In this document: positions 39,928 through 48,523 of the stretch, one piece after another
Layout of the letters: every line of letters starts with the position of its first letter
Position numbering within the stretch: the stretch's first letter is position 1
From: Halorussus amylolyticus
GTDB taxonomy: Archaea; Halobacteriota; Halobacteria; Halobacteriales; Haladaptataceae
Reading direction: 5' to 3'
Length of the DNA: 64,000 nucleotides
Assembly (NCBI RefSeq): GCF_004143485.2
Contig: NZ_ML974135.1
Span: 34,899-98,898, forward strand
The notes under the pieces: model-generated
Told to the model about the DNA's origin: nothing
What the model saw: the letters and a program-made list of their open reading frames with translations, nothing else
The model's database searches: none
Position numbers and translations under genes: made by a program

Positions 39928-40737
39928 TCACTCGACGCGGTTTTGCTGTTCGACGCTGCGCGCACCGGACCTGTAGGTCTCGTAGACGGACGCCGCCCAC
40001 TCACGGACCGGCGCCGCGTCGGTGTCGATTACTGCATGTACCGTTCCGCTGTCACGCTCGTAACAGCTAATCGTGACGCGTTCGTCGAGCAGGCCGAGTC
40101 CGTACTGCGGGAGGTCGTCGTGCTCTAAAACGGTAAAATTTTCCCGTCGCATCATCTCCGAACTGCGATTCGGGTACGTCGAGAGAAAGTACGCGTGACA
40201 CTCCGGTCGGTCGATTAGCGTCACGTCTACGCCCTCCTGTATTAGCTGGTGAAGCACGTCGAAACACAGGTCCATAAGCGCGACCTCGGGGCGAAGGAAC
40301 CGTACGGTTGTCGACTCCCGGAGAAGCGACTCGAACCGTCCCACCGGACGGTACGGAGCGTCGGGTTCGGCGACGGTTACGGTCAGTTCCGACCACGTCT
40401 CGAACGGGAATTCGCTGATTGCGTCGGGGAGCCAGTGCCAGACGGAACGCAACGTTCGCTCGATTTCGACTCGTTCGAGAAGGTCCTCCATCCCCGATGC
40501 GACGACCTCCCCCAGTCGCGTCGCCGTGTACTGATACCCCTCTTTGCGAACCCAGAGCCGGTCGTCGAACGTGTCCAGCGTCCGGCGCATCGTCGAGGAC
40601 GAAACCCCGGTCAGCTCGCAGAGTTCGGAGCGACTCCGGGGCCGCTCCGTCAGTGCGACGAGCGTCGGGACGCGATGGTCGGACCGAGCGAGATACGCGA
40701 TGTCGGCAACTGGGGAGTCTCCACGATAGTGTTCCAT
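39928..40737 (-). CDS. wHTH regulator, FilR1-like
   Basis: A 269-residue regulator. The N-terminal wHTH runs from about 5 to 80 (DIAYLARSDHRVPTLVALTERPRSRSELCELTGVSSSTMRRTLDTFDDRLWV), and a larger C-terminal domain has STTVRFLRPEVALMDLCFDVLHQLIQEGVDVTLIDRP and MMRRENFTVLEHDDLPQYGLGLLDERVTISC, the pattern of FilR1/DUF1724-type haloarchaeal and methanogen regulators that sense a ligand. The ATG at 40737 is preferred to one 19 codons upstream because it begins the domain. Confidence 0.85.
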   Translation of the reverse strand: MEHYRGDSPVADIAYLARSDHRVPTLVALTERPRSRSELCELTGVSSSTMRRTLDTFDDRLWVRKEGYQYTATRLGEVVASGMEDLLERVEIERTLRSVWHWLPDAISEFPFETWSELTVTVAEPDAPYRPVGRFESLLRESTTVRFLRPEVALMDLCFDVLHQLIQEGVDVTLIDRPECHAYFLSTYPNRSSEMMRRENFTVLEHDDLPQYGLGLLDERVTISCYERDSGTVHAVIDTDAAPVREWAASVYETYRSGARSVEQQNRVE

Positions 40738-40839
40738 GGTAACATACTCCAATAGTGGGGGTACGCCACGGAAAGTGAAAACGGTTGTTGTCATTCGGCT
40801 CGACGCTGTGGGGCATCGGTCCGTGAGCCTCGGTCAACA

Positions 40840-41700
40840 CTACTCGTGGCCTAGTGGCGGGACCCTATCGGAGATGTAGTTCCGAATCCGCCCGCGAGTG
40901 TTCTTGAAGACGTATCGTACCACGGCCCATCCCGTCGGAGTCGAATATAACGCTCCAATCTCGTCGGGATGTTCGACCGCCTTCTCCGGGTCTGTGAGCG
41001 ACCGGACGGCCGGAGGCAACATTCCCTCCGCCGTCGAGAACGCTTTCTTTTTGATTTCCTGCCACGTGTTCACTTCCTTGATGTCGATGACTTCGAGCGC
41101 GGCGATTTCACCGCCATCGAGCGTTTCGTTGAGTCGCTGTACCGTCACCCCCATCTCGTCCTCGCCGTCGAGAAACTCCCAGAACCCACCGGGCTGACCG
41201 CGATACGCGCGGATATCACCGGGATGGTAGCTGAGAACGCCGTACTCCGGCGCTTCGAGTATTCGGCCCTTTATCATCCCGAAGCCGAATCGGACGACCA
41301 CGTCCACGTTTTCGATGCGGTCAACGATTTCGCCCGGAAATGTGTTCCAGAACTCGCCTTCAGATTGTGGCGAGCAAAAAAGTCGTTCAGCGTTCGAGAC
41401 GCCCTCGATAGAGTCGATTCGAACGTGTCGCTCGTATTCGGGGGTCGGCGTCAGAAGTCGGGCAACACCGACGAGCGACCAGAGCGGATACGCACGGATT
41501 CGTTCGAGTGCGTCCCGGGCGAACGCCATCCACTCTCTCCTGTAATCGGAGACGTTATTCCCGTTGTTAATTACGACGTGTGTGATGTCGATATCAGGCT
41601 CCGCCACGAGCGTCGCTAACGCGTTCCGTTGCCACTTCTCGATAGACTCGTCGCTAACGAGGACAGCGATTTCGAGTTTGGAATCGGATGCTCCACACAC
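40840..41700 (-). CDS. Formyltransferase-like protein
   Basis: A 286-residue protein. VVVRFGFGMIKGRILEAPEYGVLSYHPGDIRAYRGQPGGFWEFLDGEDEMGVTVQRLNETLDGGEIAALEVI carries the formyltransferase core: the SxHPxxIxxYRGxxxxxW motif with the catalytic His and the D/E-GG turn. The N-terminal half binds folate in relatives such as Fmt and PurN or a sugar in ArnA/FdtC. The substrate is not evident. The start is a GTG at 41700; no better ATG is available and the N-terminus looks complete. Confidence 0.8.
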   Translation of the reverse strand: MCGASDSKLEIAVLVSDESIEKWQRNALATLVAEPDIDITHVVINNGNNVSDYRREWMAFARDALERIRAYPLWSLVGVARLLTPTPEYERHVRIDSIEGVSNAERLFCSPQSEGEFWNTFPGEIVDRIENVDVVVRFGFGMIKGRILEAPEYGVLSYHPGDIRAYRGQPGGFWEFLDGEDEMGVTVQRLNETLDGGEIAALEVIDIKEVNTWQEIKKKAFSTAEGMLPPAVRSLTDPEKAVEHPDEIGALYSTPTGWAVVRYVFKNTRGRIRNYISDRVPPLGHE

Positions 41701-41947
41701 GTTCTTACGTCGTCAAGCGTTCGATTGTGAACGCGTTATCCGAGTCAGCATCCCGTGGTGTACGCCAAAGTCTCGAAAGAGAGGACGGCCTCGTCTTCAT
41801 CGAAATATGAGACGACGTAATTCATAATAAAAACTGGTGGCCGTCTACAGCGGACCGTCGCCACCGGCACCGTGCCGTTCACGTATCGCTCTCTATAAGG
41901 TAGCCGAATCGGAGAGGAAATCATCAGATACTGGACGAAAGCGAACC

Positions 41948-42961
41948 CTACTCCGGCTTCAGCCCCTCGCCTTCCACGCGCATCACGGCCTCACCGTCCG
42001 CGAGGTTCGGCGCGTCTACGAGTCGGACGATGCGCTTGGTGCCCTTCGACTTCCGGAGGTAGATGCGGAACGTCGAGGCGTGGCCGAGGATGTTGCCGCC
42101 GATTGGCTTCGTGGGGTCGCCGAAGTAGGCGTCGGGGTTCGACTGGACCTGATTCGTCACGAGGACCGCGAGGTTGTGGAGGCTCCCGAGTTGCACGAGG
42201 TCGTGGATGTGCTTGTTGAGTTTCTGTTGGCGCTCGGCCAGTTTTCCGCGACCCACGTACTCAGCCCGGAAGTGGGCCGTGAGTGAATCGACGCAGACCA
42301 GCCGAATCGGCCACTCGCTTTCGGCGTTCTCCTTGACGACCTCGTTGGCCTTCTCCGCCAGCAACATCTGGTGATTGGAGTTGAACGCCTTCGCGACGTG
42401 AATCTTGTCGAGGACGGACTCTATCAGGTCGTCCTCGCTCTCGACTTCGTGGAGGTCCATCGCGGCCTGCTTGGCGTCGTCTTCCAGCCCGCGAACCATG
42501 TCGTCGATGCGCTCGGGTCGGAAGGTGTCCTCGCTGTCCACGAACAGCGCGCTCCCCGCCAAGCCGCCGTAGGCTTCCGGAAGCTGGACGTTGACCGCGA
42601 GTTGGTGGGTGACCTGCGACTTCCCGGCACCGAACTCGCCGTACACTTCGGTGATGGACTGGGTTTCGACGCCGCCGCCGAGCAGGTCGGCGACCTCGGG
42701 GACGCCCCACCCGAGCTTTCCGATGTCGCCGCGGCGTTCGAGGACCGTCGAGCCGGTCTCGAAGCCGCCCACGTCGGCCTCGTCGCGGGCCGCCCGGACG
42801 ATGTCCGAGGCGGCCGACTCGCCGACGTCGGCGGTGTTCGAGAGTTCGCCGGGGCTGGCGACCGCGAGCGCGGCGTACGAGTCGAAGCCCGCCTCTCGGA
42901 GTTTCTCTTCGGTGGCGGGGCCGACCCCGGGGAGGACGTCCAGTTTCTCTGTAGTTGCCAT
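41948..42961 (-). CDS. radA: DNA repair and recombination protein RadA
   Basis: A 337-residue archaeal RecA/Rad51-type recombinase that forms filaments on single-stranded DNA and exchanges strands. The N-terminal helix-hairpin-helix domain is [20 protein letters not shown], the Walker A is GEFGAGKSQ (108-116), then [12 protein letters not shown], Walker [13 protein letters not shown] and [16 protein letters not shown]. The length fits the family. The ATG at 42961 ([12 protein letters not shown]) is used instead of one nine codons upstream. It is convergent with nothing close; the formyltransferase gene lies downstream on the same strand after a 247-base spacer. Confidence 0.97.
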   Translation of the reverse strand: MATTEKLDVLPGVGPATEEKLREAGFDSYAALAVASPGELSNTADVGESAASDIVRAARDEADVGGFETGSTVLERRGDIGKLGWGVPEVADLLGGGVETQSITEVYGEFGAGKSQVTHQLAVNVQLPEAYGGLAGSALFVDSEDTFRPERIDDMVRGLEDDAKQAAMDLHEVESEDDLIESVLDKIHVAKAFNSNHQMLLAEKANEVVKENAESEWPIRLVCVDSLTAHFRAEYVGRGKLAERQQKLNKHIHDLVQLGSLHNLAVLVTNQVQSNPDAYFGDPTKPIGGNILGHASTFRIYLRKSKGTKRIVRLVDAPNLADGEAVMRVEGEGLKPE

Positions 42962-43153
42962 CGACCGTCCTTCGCGTCGGGGGGTCATAAGGAGGCGTAT
43001 ACAGGAGAGCGAAAGTGAAATCGCCGCGGTCGGCCGAGTCGAGCGCCCTCGGCGTAGGTCGGGCCTAATCAGCGTATCTCGGTGTTACGGAAGTGAACAC
43101 CGCCGAACGGTCGCGCTCGTTTATTCGCGGTCCCGCCGAGAGTCCGAGCGAGA

Positions 43154-43744
43154 ATGGTCCGAGCGAAAACGACACGAAACGCGAGACTCGGGGCCGTCGT
43201 CGTCGCACTGATAGTCGCCGCGCCCGACGCGGGTCCAGACTTCGTTGGCCCGCCAACTGCGGATACGACCCTCGCACAGGAGACGCCCGCGAACGACTCG
43301 ACCGACGGTGACGCGGCCGTCACCTTCGAGGACCAGTCCTCGAACGGGTCGGCGGTCGTCGTGAACGCGACGAACCTCTCGGAGGGCGGATTCGTCGCGG
43401 TGTTCGCCCAAAACGGGACCTTGCTCGGTAACTCCACGTACCTCGAACCGGGCGAACACGAGGACCTCACGGTCGAACTCGAACCCGGCATCGACCGGTC
43501 GCAGGTGCTGGTCGCGGTGCCGCACGTGGACACCGACGACGACGAAGTGTTCGACTTCAACGTGACCGAAGCCGAGGCCGCGGCGACGACCGCCCAAGAG
43601 GGCAACGTCTCCGACGTGGACCTGACCGACAGGCCGTACGTCGCGGACGGTCTGCCGGTCAGCGCCGTGGCCTTCGTCACGGTCGAAGGCGACGGCGGCG
43701 TCGGGCAAACGCAGGCCGAGAACGAGACTGAGAGTTCGTCGTAG
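43154..43744 (+). CDS. Secreted DUF7282-like protein
   Basis: A 196-residue protein with an N-terminal hydrophobic signal region (residues about 10-24) and a beta-rich domain VTFEDQSSNGSAVVVNATNLSEGGFVAVFAQNGTLLGNSTYLEPGEHEDLTVELEPGIDRSQVLVAVPHVDTDDDEVFDFN. The EGGFVxVF...G...STYLxPGxHxxLxV pattern is the haloarchaeal DUF7282 domain, found on secreted and cell-surface proteins. There is a Ser/Glu-rich tail. It is divergent from radA. Function unknown. Confidence 0.8.
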   Translation: MVRAKTTRNARLGAVVVALIVAAPDAGPDFVGPPTADTTLAQETPANDSTDGDAAVTFEDQSSNGSAVVVNATNLSEGGFVAVFAQNGTLLGNSTYLEPGEHEDLTVELEPGIDRSQVLVAVPHVDTDDDEVFDFNVTEAEAAATTAQEGNVSDVDLTDRPYVADGLPVSAVAFVTVEGDGGVGQTQAENETESSS

Positions 43745-43860
43745 TTGGTATCGGTTCCTTGATTCGGAGACGGAAGCGACCTAAAGCGTGAGCTTCGGTA
43801 AGTGCGAGATGCAAATATACCAACGCGTGTCGGGTATGAGCGACTGAAGAGTTCGCCTGC

Positions 43861-44292
43861 CTATCGCCGTTCCCACAGTGTCTCTATGCGTTTCTCAATG
43901 CGGCCAAAGGCGAGGCGGCTCACGTCCCGATGGTCCGGAGGCCACTGAGCGTCCTCCGCGTCGGTGCGGCTGGCGGTCGGCGGAGGATGGAAGTGGTCCC
44001 GTGAGTTGTGCGCGTTCGGATGTCGGTCCCACCGACACTTCCACGAAGTTTCCCGCCGTTCTTCTTGGTAGTGGGCGTTGAAATCATCGTTGCGGTACCA
44101 GCGAATCTCGAAGCGAGCGGACACCTCACCGGGGTAGTACTCTCGGGACAACTCGACACGGAGATACAGATTTCGTTCTTCGACTAATTCCGCGGACTCG
44201 ACCATTCGACTGCCGACGAATCGGGACTGCATTCGCTCCAACACCGACCGGTCTATCGGCGCGGGACTCGCGCCGTCGTCCATCGGCACCAT
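43861..44292 (-). CDS. Putative TumE-like toxin of a toxin-antitoxin pair
   Basis: A 143-residue protein with a strand-rich N-terminal half (LYLRVELSREYYPGEVSARFEIRWYRND) and a C-terminal part carrying SWKCRWDRHPNAHNSRDHFHPPP and ends AFGRIEKRIETLWERR. The W-RWD-xxPxxxxxxxHxHPP arrangement resembles TumE/DUF6516-type toxins, which are small proteins paired with a DNA-binding partner. The ATG at 44292 lies two bases after the stop of the upstream wHTH gene, as in two-gene modules. The toxin assignment is an inference from this motif and layout. Confidence 0.55.
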   Translation of the reverse strand: MVPMDDGASPAPIDRSVLERMQSRFVGSRMVESAELVEERNLYLRVELSREYYPGEVSARFEIRWYRNDDFNAHYQEERRETSWKCRWDRHPNAHNSRDHFHPPPTASRTDAEDAQWPPDHRDVSRLAFGRIEKRIETLWERR

Positions 44293-44294
44293 CG

Positions 44295-44813
44295 TTAGCC
44301 GTGTGATGGGGCCGTGGAGCCAGCGGCTTTCCTCCGAGCGCGTTCGTGAAGGCGGCGCTCCTCGATAGCGGTGGCCCAGTCGCCGAGGTCCACGTATACG
44401 TCGTCAATCTGCGTCGCGTCGAATTCGAGGACGTTGACTTCGGCAGGTGAGTCAGCGTTGTATTCGTCACGATATACTTCAATCCGGTCGGTCAGTTCTG
44501 ACACGTAGACCTGCAACTCGTTGACGGTGTTCTCCCGTGCCAGTCTGTTCACTCGTCGCCACTCGAAGTAGTCAGTATTACGCTCGTACCGGACCGGCCT
44601 GCCTTCGTGGCGAATGACAATACCGAGGTCGTCGTAGAAAGACAGGTGCGTTCGCGCCGACTCCTCGGAGCAGTCCGCTCGCTCAGCGAGCTCGGAGACG
44701 GTCATCGGCTCTCGGGCGTGAAGAACCGCGCCGTACACGCGTTGCTTCGTATCCTCACCCTCGAAAGGTCTATCGAACGGAGGTGGGCCATCGCGGTGAG
44801 CATCGTCCGACAT
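44295..44813 (-). CDS. wHTH protein, candidate antitoxin/autoregulator
   Basis: A 172-residue protein. A wHTH domain spans about residues 20-80 (KQRVYGAVLHAREPMTVSELAERADCSEESARTHLSFYDDLGIVIRHEGRPVRYERN) and a helical charged C-terminus follows (ENTVNELQVYVSELTDRIEVYRDEYN...WATAIEERRLHERARRKAAG). The start at 44813 is about 25 bases after AAATATATG, a leaderless promoter. The next gene begins two bases after its stop. I infer it represses the operon and may neutralise the downstream protein; it could equally be an ordinary regulator. Confidence 0.78.
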   Translation of the reverse strand: MSDDAHRDGPPPFDRPFEGEDTKQRVYGAVLHAREPMTVSELAERADCSEESARTHLSFYDDLGIVIRHEGRPVRYERNTDYFEWRRVNRLARENTVNELQVYVSELTDRIEVYRDEYNADSPAEVNVLEFDATQIDDVYVDLGDWATAIEERRLHERARRKAAGSTAPSHG

Positions 44814-44884
44814 ACTCGGTACAACGAGATTGAAGCATATATTTCTTTCTTCGGCCAAAATATATTGTCTAGCTCGGTCGCGCC

Positions 44885-45859
44885 TCAGTCGTGGCCCGAC
44901 ACCCGAACCGGCTGATAGGGTTCTTCCAGATACGCGATGTCACCCGAAGTGAGGCCGATTTCGAGGGCTTCGACTGCGTCCTCCAGATGCTCGACGCTGG
45001 TGGTGCCGACGATTGGCGCGTCCACCCAGTCCTTGTGGAGGAGCCACGAGAGCGCGATTTGAGCCATCGTGACGCCCTTCTCGGCCGCGAGTTCCTGAAC
45101 GCGCTCGTTGACTTCCTCGCCGCCGCCTTCGCGGTAGGGATGGCGGTACATGTGCTCCTCGGTGTCGCCGCGCGTCGTCGCGTCGATGTCCTCGTGCGGT
45201 CGGGTGAGGTAGCCGCGAGCGAGCGGACTCCACGGCATCACGCCGATTCCCTCCTTCTCACAGAGCGGGAGCATCTCGCGTTCCTCCTCGCGGTAGGCGA
45301 GATTGTAGTGGTTCTGCATCGTCTCGAAGCGTTCGAGGCCCGCCGACTCGCTGGCGTGGAGCGCCTCGGCGAACTGGTGTGCCCACATCGAACTCGCGCC
45401 GACGTATCTGGCTTTCCCCCGACGCACGGCGTCGTCGAGCGCGCGCATGGTCGTCTCGATGGGCGTGTCGTCGTCCCAGCGGTGAATCTGTAGGAGGTCC
45501 ACGGTGTCCATTCCGAGGCGGTCGAGCGAGGCGTCGAGTTCCTGCTCGATGGCCTTCCGCGAGAGACCGCCGGAGTTGAGGTCGTCCTCGTCCATCTGGA
45601 AGTAGACCTTCGTGGCGACCACGCTCTCGTCGCGGCGGCCGTCGAGCGCGTCCCCGAGGACGCGCTCGCTCTCGCCGTTCGAGTACATGTTCGCGGTGTC
45701 GAAGAAGTTGATTCCCAACTCGATTGCGCGCTCGATTATCTCCTCGCCCTCCTCGGGGTCGAGGACCCAGGGCCGCCAGTCGCTCGACCCGAAGCTCATA
45801 CAGCCGAGGCAGATTCGGCTGACCTCCATTCCCGTCTGTCCGAGCGTTGTGTACTCCAT
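44885..45859 (-). CDS. Aldo/keto reductase
   Basis: A 324-residue NADPH-dependent oxidoreductase with a TIM-barrel pattern. The active-site Asp and Tyr are in FFDTANMYSNGESERVLGDAL, the Lys in VVATKVYF, and the His in VDLLQIHRWDDDTPIE; IAQIALSWLLHKDWVDAPIVGTTSVEHLEDAV is the C-terminal cofactor region. It is of the YajO/AKR subfamily type. The substrate is unknown. It is on the same strand as the candidate toxin-antitoxin pair but separated by 71 bases. Confidence 0.93.
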   Translation of the reverse strand: MEYTTLGQTGMEVSRICLGCMSFGSSDWRPWVLDPEEGEEIIERAIELGINFFDTANMYSNGESERVLGDALDGRRDESVVATKVYFQMDEDDLNSGGLSRKAIEQELDASLDRLGMDTVDLLQIHRWDDDTPIETTMRALDDAVRRGKARYVGASSMWAHQFAEALHASESAGLERFETMQNHYNLAYREEEREMLPLCEKEGIGVMPWSPLARGYLTRPHEDIDATTRGDTEEHMYRHPYREGGGEEVNERVQELAAEKGVTMAQIALSWLLHKDWVDAPIVGTTSVEHLEDAVEALEIGLTSGDIAYLEEPYQPVRVSGHD

Positions 45860-46088
45860 GCCCGGACCTCACGTGCGACGGCCATAAAGGTGGGTTCGGC
45901 GGCAGGGCGGAATCCGAGCGTCAGCACCGACGGAAGCGCTTGTGCGGGCGGTTGCGGGTGGATGCTGGCGGATGGGGGCCGATGCGGTTTCATAGGCACC
46001 GGGAGTCGGTCGCTTCGCGGCGCTGTCGTCTTCACAGTTCTCCGAAAGAGCCAGCGAACTTTTCTCCGTGCACGACCATCTATCCGGC

Positions 46089-46481
46089 ATGGGAATCGAC
46101 TCCGAATCCGACGCTGGCGGGGAGCGAATCGAGGTGTCCGTCGAGGACGAACCGCCCGGAATGGAGCGCATTCGGGCCATCAGCAAGCTCTTGGACGAGG
46201 CGTTCGAGGTTCCAGTTATCAACTACAAAATCGGTCTCGACCCGATTCTCGGTATCCTCCCGGTCGGCGGCGACACCGTCTCGGCCGCCGTCTCGCTCTA
46301 CACCGTCGGCGAGGCCGCGCGGATGGGCGCGTCGCGCGAGACGCTCGTCCAGATGCTCGTCAACATCGGCATCGACACCGTCCTCGGGTCGATTCCGGTC
46401 ATCGGGACGATATTCGACGCGGTGTTCAAGGCCAACGAGCGCAACGTCGCGATTCTGGAGGCCGAGTTCGGCGCTACCTGA
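46089..46481 (+). CDS. DUF4112 family protein
   Basis: A 130-residue protein with a short acidic N-terminus and the DUF4112 core ERIRAISKLLDEAFEVPVINYKIGLDPILGILPVGGDTVSAAVSLYTVGEAARMGASRETLVQMLVNIGIDTVLGSIPVIGTIFDAVFKANERNVAIL, with two amphipathic/hydrophobic helices around GLDPILGILPVGGD and GSIPVIGTIFD. The function is unknown and it is probably membrane-associated. The ATG at 46089 is the family-type start. Its stop overlaps the convergent GH13 gene by eight bases. Confidence 0.88.
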   Translation: MGIDSESDAGGERIEVSVEDEPPGMERIRAISKLLDEAFEVPVINYKIGLDPILGILPVGGDTVSAAVSLYTVGEAARMGASRETLVQMLVNIGIDTVLGSIPVIGTIFDAVFKANERNVAILEAEFGAT

Positions 46482-48159
46482 TTCGCACCCAACAGTAGCC
46501 GTACCGCCCCAACTCGAAGCGCCACTCGCCCGTTTCGACCCGTTCGAACTCCACGCCCCCGTCGCGTCCGAACAGGCGTATCGGGTCACCAGCAAGCGAT
46601 AGCGTGACGCTCGTCGGAGATTCGCCGAGGTTGTGAACAGCGACGACAGCGTTTTCCTCGCCGACCATCCGGTGCGCGAAGACCGCAGGGTCGCCTGTAT
46701 CGAGAAGTTCGCAGTCGCCCCGACCGATTTCCGGACACTCCCGTCGGGCGTGAATCAGCCGCGAGAACCACTGGAGGAGCGAATTCGGGTCGCCGCGCTG
46801 GTCCGCGACGTTGACCGTCTCGTAGCCGTACCTCCCGCCCGAAATCGGGGGCCGGACGAGGGCTTCGGACTCGGCGGTCGAGAAGCCGCCGTTCTTTTCG
46901 GCCGACCACTGCATCGGGGTCCGAACCGCGTTTCGGCCGGGAAGCGAGAGGTCGTCGCCCATCCCGATTTCGTCGCCGTAGACCACGAGCGGGGTTCCCG
47001 GAAGCGAAAAGAGGAGGCTGTACGCGAGCTCGATGCGGTCGCGGTCGCCGCCGGACTCGTCCGGCGGGCCTCCGGTCGCTTCGCTCCCGGAGACGCCCGC
47101 GAGCATCGGGGCGAGTCGGCGTCTGATTCCCCGGCCGTAGATGCGCATCTCGTCGTCGGGCGCGAACCGTTCGAAGACGGTTTTCTGGTAGGACTTCGGG
47201 AGGCGACCGACATTGAGTTCGTCGAAGTTCCGGAGGAAGTTGGCCCACTGGCCCTCCTCTGGAATTTCGGGGAGAAGGTCGAACACCTCCCGGAGCGGGG
47301 CGGCGCGCTCCTCGGCGAGCGCCGCGACGAGGTAGGCGTCGAGCAGGAAGTTCAGCAGGACGTTCACCTCGTCGCCCGCGCCGAAGTAGCTGGCGAGGTT
47401 TCGAGGGTCGTCGTCGGCCTCCGCGAGCAGGACGGCATCGTCACCCCGGCGCTCGACGAACCGGCGCATATCCCTGAGGACACCGTGGGGGTCGTCGAGC
47501 CGCGTCGATTCGAGACCGCCCTTGTTGTCGATGAGCAGGGTCGCGGCGTCCACCCTGAACCCCGAGACGCCCAACTGGAGCCAGAAGCCCATGATTTTCC
47601 GAATCTCCTCGCGCACGTCTGGGTTCGCAACGTTGAGGTCGGGCTGAAAGTGGTAGAACCGGTGGTAGTAGAACGCCTCGGCTTCCTCGTCGTAGCTCCA
47701 CACCGCGTCCTCCTCGCCGGGGAACACCGGGCCGCGGTCGGGGTCAGGCCACTCGGGCGGATCGTCCACCCAGACGTAGTAGTCGCGGTACTTCGAATCG
47801 GGGTCCGACCGGGCCGCCCGAAACCACGGATGTTGGTCGGAAGTGTGGTTCACCACGAGGTCCACGAGGACCCGAATCCCCCGGCGGTCGGCTTCGCGCA
47901 CGAACTCCACGAAGTCGCCGAGCGTACCGTACCGGGAGTCCACGCCGTAGTAGTCGGTCACGTCGTACCCGTTGTCGCGGTTCGGCGACGGGTAGAACGG
48001 CAAGAGCCAGACGCAGTCGATGCCGAGACCCGCGAGGTAGTCGAGGCGGTCGGTCAGCCCCGCGAAATCCCCCACGCCGTCGCCCGTTCCGTCAGCGAAC
48101 GTTTTCACGTCGATGGCGTAGATGGTCGCGTTCTGGTACCATCTGGTCTTGGTCCGCAT
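46474..48159 (-). CDS. GH13 glycosidase, trehalose-synthase-like
   Basis: A 561-residue alpha-amylase-superfamily enzyme. WYQNATIYAIDVKTFADGTGDGVGDFAGLTDRLDYL is the start typical of maltose glucosylmutase/trehalose synthase. VLVDLVVNHTSDQHPWF is region I, GFRVDAATLLID carries the nucleophile Asp, LLAEADDD the acid/base Glu and GTPLVVYGDEIGM follows; RTPMQWSAEKNGGFS is the characteristic loop. The C-terminal maltokinase seen in some bacterial fusions is absent, and a beta-sandwich ends the protein. Trehalose is a known compatible solute, so an osmotic role is plausible but other GH13 reactions are possible. Confidence 0.87.
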   Translation of the reverse strand: MRTKTRWYQNATIYAIDVKTFADGTGDGVGDFAGLTDRLDYLAGLGIDCVWLLPFYPSPNRDNGYDVTDYYGVDSRYGTLGDFVEFVREADRRGIRVLVDLVVNHTSDQHPWFRAARSDPDSKYRDYYVWVDDPPEWPDPDRGPVFPGEEDAVWSYDEEAEAFYYHRFYHFQPDLNVANPDVREEIRKIMGFWLQLGVSGFRVDAATLLIDNKGGLESTRLDDPHGVLRDMRRFVERRGDDAVLLAEADDDPRNLASYFGAGDEVNVLLNFLLDAYLVAALAEERAAPLREVFDLLPEIPEEGQWANFLRNFDELNVGRLPKSYQKTVFERFAPDDEMRIYGRGIRRRLAPMLAGVSGSEATGGPPDESGGDRDRIELAYSLLFSLPGTPLVVYGDEIGMGDDLSLPGRNAVRTPMQWSAEKNGGFSTAESEALVRPPISGGRYGYETVNVADQRGDPNSLLQWFSRLIHARRECPEIGRGDCELLDTGDPAVFAHRMVGEENAVVAVHNLGESPTSVTLSLAGDPIRLFGRDGGVEFERVETGEWRFELGRYGYCWVRIR

Positions 48160-48310
48160 AAGGTACTCCCCGTTCTCGCGAGTCTCGACGCCGAGTCGGA
48201 AAACTGGTGGGGTGGACGGCAGAGGACGAGGACCGACGAGACGCGACGACTTGTTTTCGCTCGGGGGTAAAGCATAACAACCCCCGGTTCGTGGGTTCGG
48301 CCGAACGCCG

Positions 48311-48523
48311 ATGGGACTCGGGTCGAACACGTGGAAGTGTAAGGACTGCGGGCGAAAGCACCGGACCGACCGCAAGCAGTGCGTGTCGTGTGGCTACAGC
48401 GTGCTGACGCCCGTGGACAACGAACGGCAGTTGGGTCGGATTCTAGATGTCGCGCTGGCGCTGTTTCCGGCGCTGCTCTCGATTCTCACGATGGGGCTGT
48501 TGGCGTGGGTGCTGTTCTTCTGA
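48311..48523 (+). CDS. Small zinc-ribbon membrane protein
   Basis: A 70-residue protein with WKCKDCGRKHRTDRKQCVSCGYSVLTP (CxxC, 11 residues, CxxC zinc ribbon, residues 8-30) and a C-terminal membrane helix (about 47-69). Proteins of this build may couple a metal or nucleic acid binding module to the membrane; no role is known. Its 3' end overlaps the convergent GT87-type gene by 38 bases, unusual but clean on both strands. Confidence 0.78.
   Translation: MGLGSNTWKCKDCGRKHRTDRKQCVSCGYSVLTPVDNERQLGRILDVALALFPALLSILTMGLLAWVLFF

Noticed and set aside
41701-41947. Possible gene upstream of the formyltransferase
   Set aside because: The short frames here have no conserved features and the region is AT-richer with promoter-like stretches only.
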